Positions 63,128 through 64,000 of a stretch of DNA of 64,000 nt are shown in pieces. This DNA comes from Sphingobacterium sp. B16(2022). GTDB lineage: Bacteria; Bacteroidota; Bacteroidia; Sphingobacteriales; Sphingobacteriaceae. The notes under the pieces are model-generated. The model was not told the origin of the DNA. It saw only the letters and a program-made list of their open reading frames with translations, and searched no databases. Position 1 is the stretch's first letter, and each line of letters starts with the position of its first letter. The DNA is taken from NCBI RefSeq assembly GCF_012030425.1, contig NZ_JAAUVN010000003.1, forward strand, positions 372,001 to 436,000, written 5' to 3'. Both the position numbers and the translations under genes were made by a program.

Positions 63128-64000
63128 TTACTTTAGTAATTCTGCTAATTTAGCTTCTAAAGCTTCACCTCGTAAATTAGAGGCAACAATCTTTCCTGTC
63201 GGATCGATTAAAAAGTTCTGTGGAATACCACGTACTTCATATAAACCTACTGGAGCAGATTTCCATCCTTGCAAATCTGACACTTGTGGCCACTGTCCTA
63301 ATTGATCGTCTGCAATCGCTTTCAACCAGGCGTCTTTTTTACCTGGATTATCTAAAGAGACTCCAAATACAGTAAAGTTCTTGTCTTTAAATTTATTAAA
63401 TGCTGCTACAACATTAGGGTTCTCTTGGCGACATGGTCCGCACCAGCTTGCCCAGAAGTCTAATAATACATATTTACCTCTTAAAGAAGAAAGAGAAACC
63501 TGATTACCTGCAGTATCAGGTAATGTAAAGTCCGGCGCTACTGCTCCGATAGCTACTGCTTTTAACTTTTCAATTCTTGTTGCTAATTCTTTACCTTTTT
63601 TACTGTTTTTTAGCTCTGCTGATAACGCTTGATAACTTGGAATAATCAATGAATTGACATTTTCAGCATCTAATTTATCTCCTAATAAATCCAATGTAAT
63701 GAAACTTGATTTATTATTTTTAATAAACTGCTCGTCCACCAATTCTTGTTTCTCATTGATTTCTCCGGCTTCTTTTTGCAGACCTGCAATAAAAGTCTGG
63801 TCATTACGCTGTTCTTCAGCAGCTTCTGAATAACGCTTATTTAATGCCTGAAATCCCTCTGAGAAAGGCTTAACAGCAGTTTGGTATTTTGCAAAATCAT
63901 TATTGATCGCATTACCCGAAATAACTGCATTTTTCATCTCACCAGTAGATTCTACTTTGATCACTCCAGTTGACAGGTATACTTGCGTCAAATCAGGATT
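63128..64000 (-). CDS. TlpA/ResA-like thiol-disulfide oxidoreductase, N-terminus beyond window
   Basis: The frame is open to the right edge; the 291 visible residues lack the start. The C-terminal half is a thioredoxin fold with WASWCGPCRQE (active-site CxxC) and the cis-Pro region RGIPQNFLIDP. The N-terminal half is helical, as in Bacteroidota DUF4369-containing proteins of this type. Such proteins reduce disulfides in the periplasm; a signal peptide would lie outside the window. A TTG within the frame at 63991 is not the true start. Confidence 0.9.
   Translation of the reverse strand, partial: NPDLTQVYLSTGVIKVESTGEMKNAVISGNAINNDFAKYQTAVKPFSEGFQALNKRYSEAAEEQRNDQTFIAGLQKEAGEINEKQELVDEQFIKNNKSSFITLDLLGDKLDAENVNSLIIPSYQALSAELKNSKKGKELATRIEKLKAVAIGAVAPDFTLPDTAGNQVSLSSLRGKYVLLDFWASWCGPCRQENPNVVAAFNKFKDKNFTVFGVSLDNPGKKDAWLKAIADDQLGQWPQVSDLQGWKSAPVGLYEVRGIPQNFLIDPTGKIVASNLRGEALEAKLAELLK

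Noticed and set aside
1..64000. CRISPR array, insertion sequence or rRNA operon
   Set aside because: I saw no regularly spaced direct repeats of CRISPR size, no transposase gene and no rRNA sequence anywhere in the window.

Overview
The window is a low-GC stretch of a Bacteroidota chromosome, most likely a Sphingobacterium or Pedobacter relative (family Sphingobacteriaceae). The reasons are four adjacent SusC/SusD outer-membrane import pairs, putative-porin and M16-peptidase genes of Bacteroidota type, promoters matching the Bacteroidota pattern TTTG-N(17-23)-TANNTTTG, and many genes without Shine-Dalgarno sequences. The genus is an inference; there is no rRNA gene in the window.

Layout. 1-1838: an M16 peptidase running off the left edge. 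1950-2890: a tRNA-Val(TAC) cluster of three intact copies from one promoter, mixed with tRNA fragments and a small GIY-YIG nuclease gene embedded in a 356-bp tandem repeat. 2957-5844: putative porin and purine nucleoside phosphorylase. 5859-29028, nearly all on the minus strand: a large locus for using peptidoglycan sugars. It holds a NamZ-type exo-N-acetylmuramidase, a muramoyl-alanine amidase, a DigH-like glycosidase, two SusC/SusD pairs, a metallophosphatase/PQQ-propeller protein, a GH9 hydrolase followed by a polysaccharide deacetylase, MurQ etherase, a sodium:solute symporter and NagA. 29097-30551: a small membrane protein, RidA and an EamA exporter. 30617-32058: two related lipoprotein genes, the second broken. 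32504-37241: a third SusC/SusD pair. 37439-43050: recG, hflX, lipB and an SH3-like secreted protein. 43269-45955: an accessory module of two repressor-like genes and two related unknown genes, one out of frame at a run of ten A. 46048-50310: sulfatase, an unknown protein, a repeat-rich intergenic region and a second NamZ. 50519-57979: a lipoprotein and a fourth SusC/SusD locus with FAS1 and DUF5007-like lipoproteins. 58478-64000: MBL hydrolase, L-serine dehydratase, a second DigH-like protein, a lipoprotein and a TlpA-like thioredoxin cut by the right edge.

How the genes work together. In the 6-29 kb locus the secreted or surface enzymes would release stem peptides (amidase), cut bare glycan strands (DigH-like) and remove terminal MurNAc (NamZ). 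SusC/SusD pairs would bring fragments into the periplasm and the symporter would take sugars into the cytoplasm. MurQ converts MurNAc-6-phosphate to GlcNAc-6-phosphate and NagA deacetylates that to glucosamine-6-phosphate. A MurNAc or GlcNAc kinase and NagB are needed but are not in the window. The order resembles the Tannerella forsythia MurNAc operon (murT/murK/murQ), with the GH9, deacetylase and metallophosphatase-propeller genes as unexplained additions.

The strongest unusual signals are: the tRNA-Val/GIY-YIG cassette with a swapped anticodon arm; a perfect A AAA AAG slippery heptamer directly before the GH9 stop codon, with the deacetylase open in the -1 frame; the poly(A) frameshift in the 43-46 kb module; and palindromic elements upstream of the metallophosphatase and phosphorylase genes. 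All functional statements come from reading the sequence and family knowledge; no database search was run.
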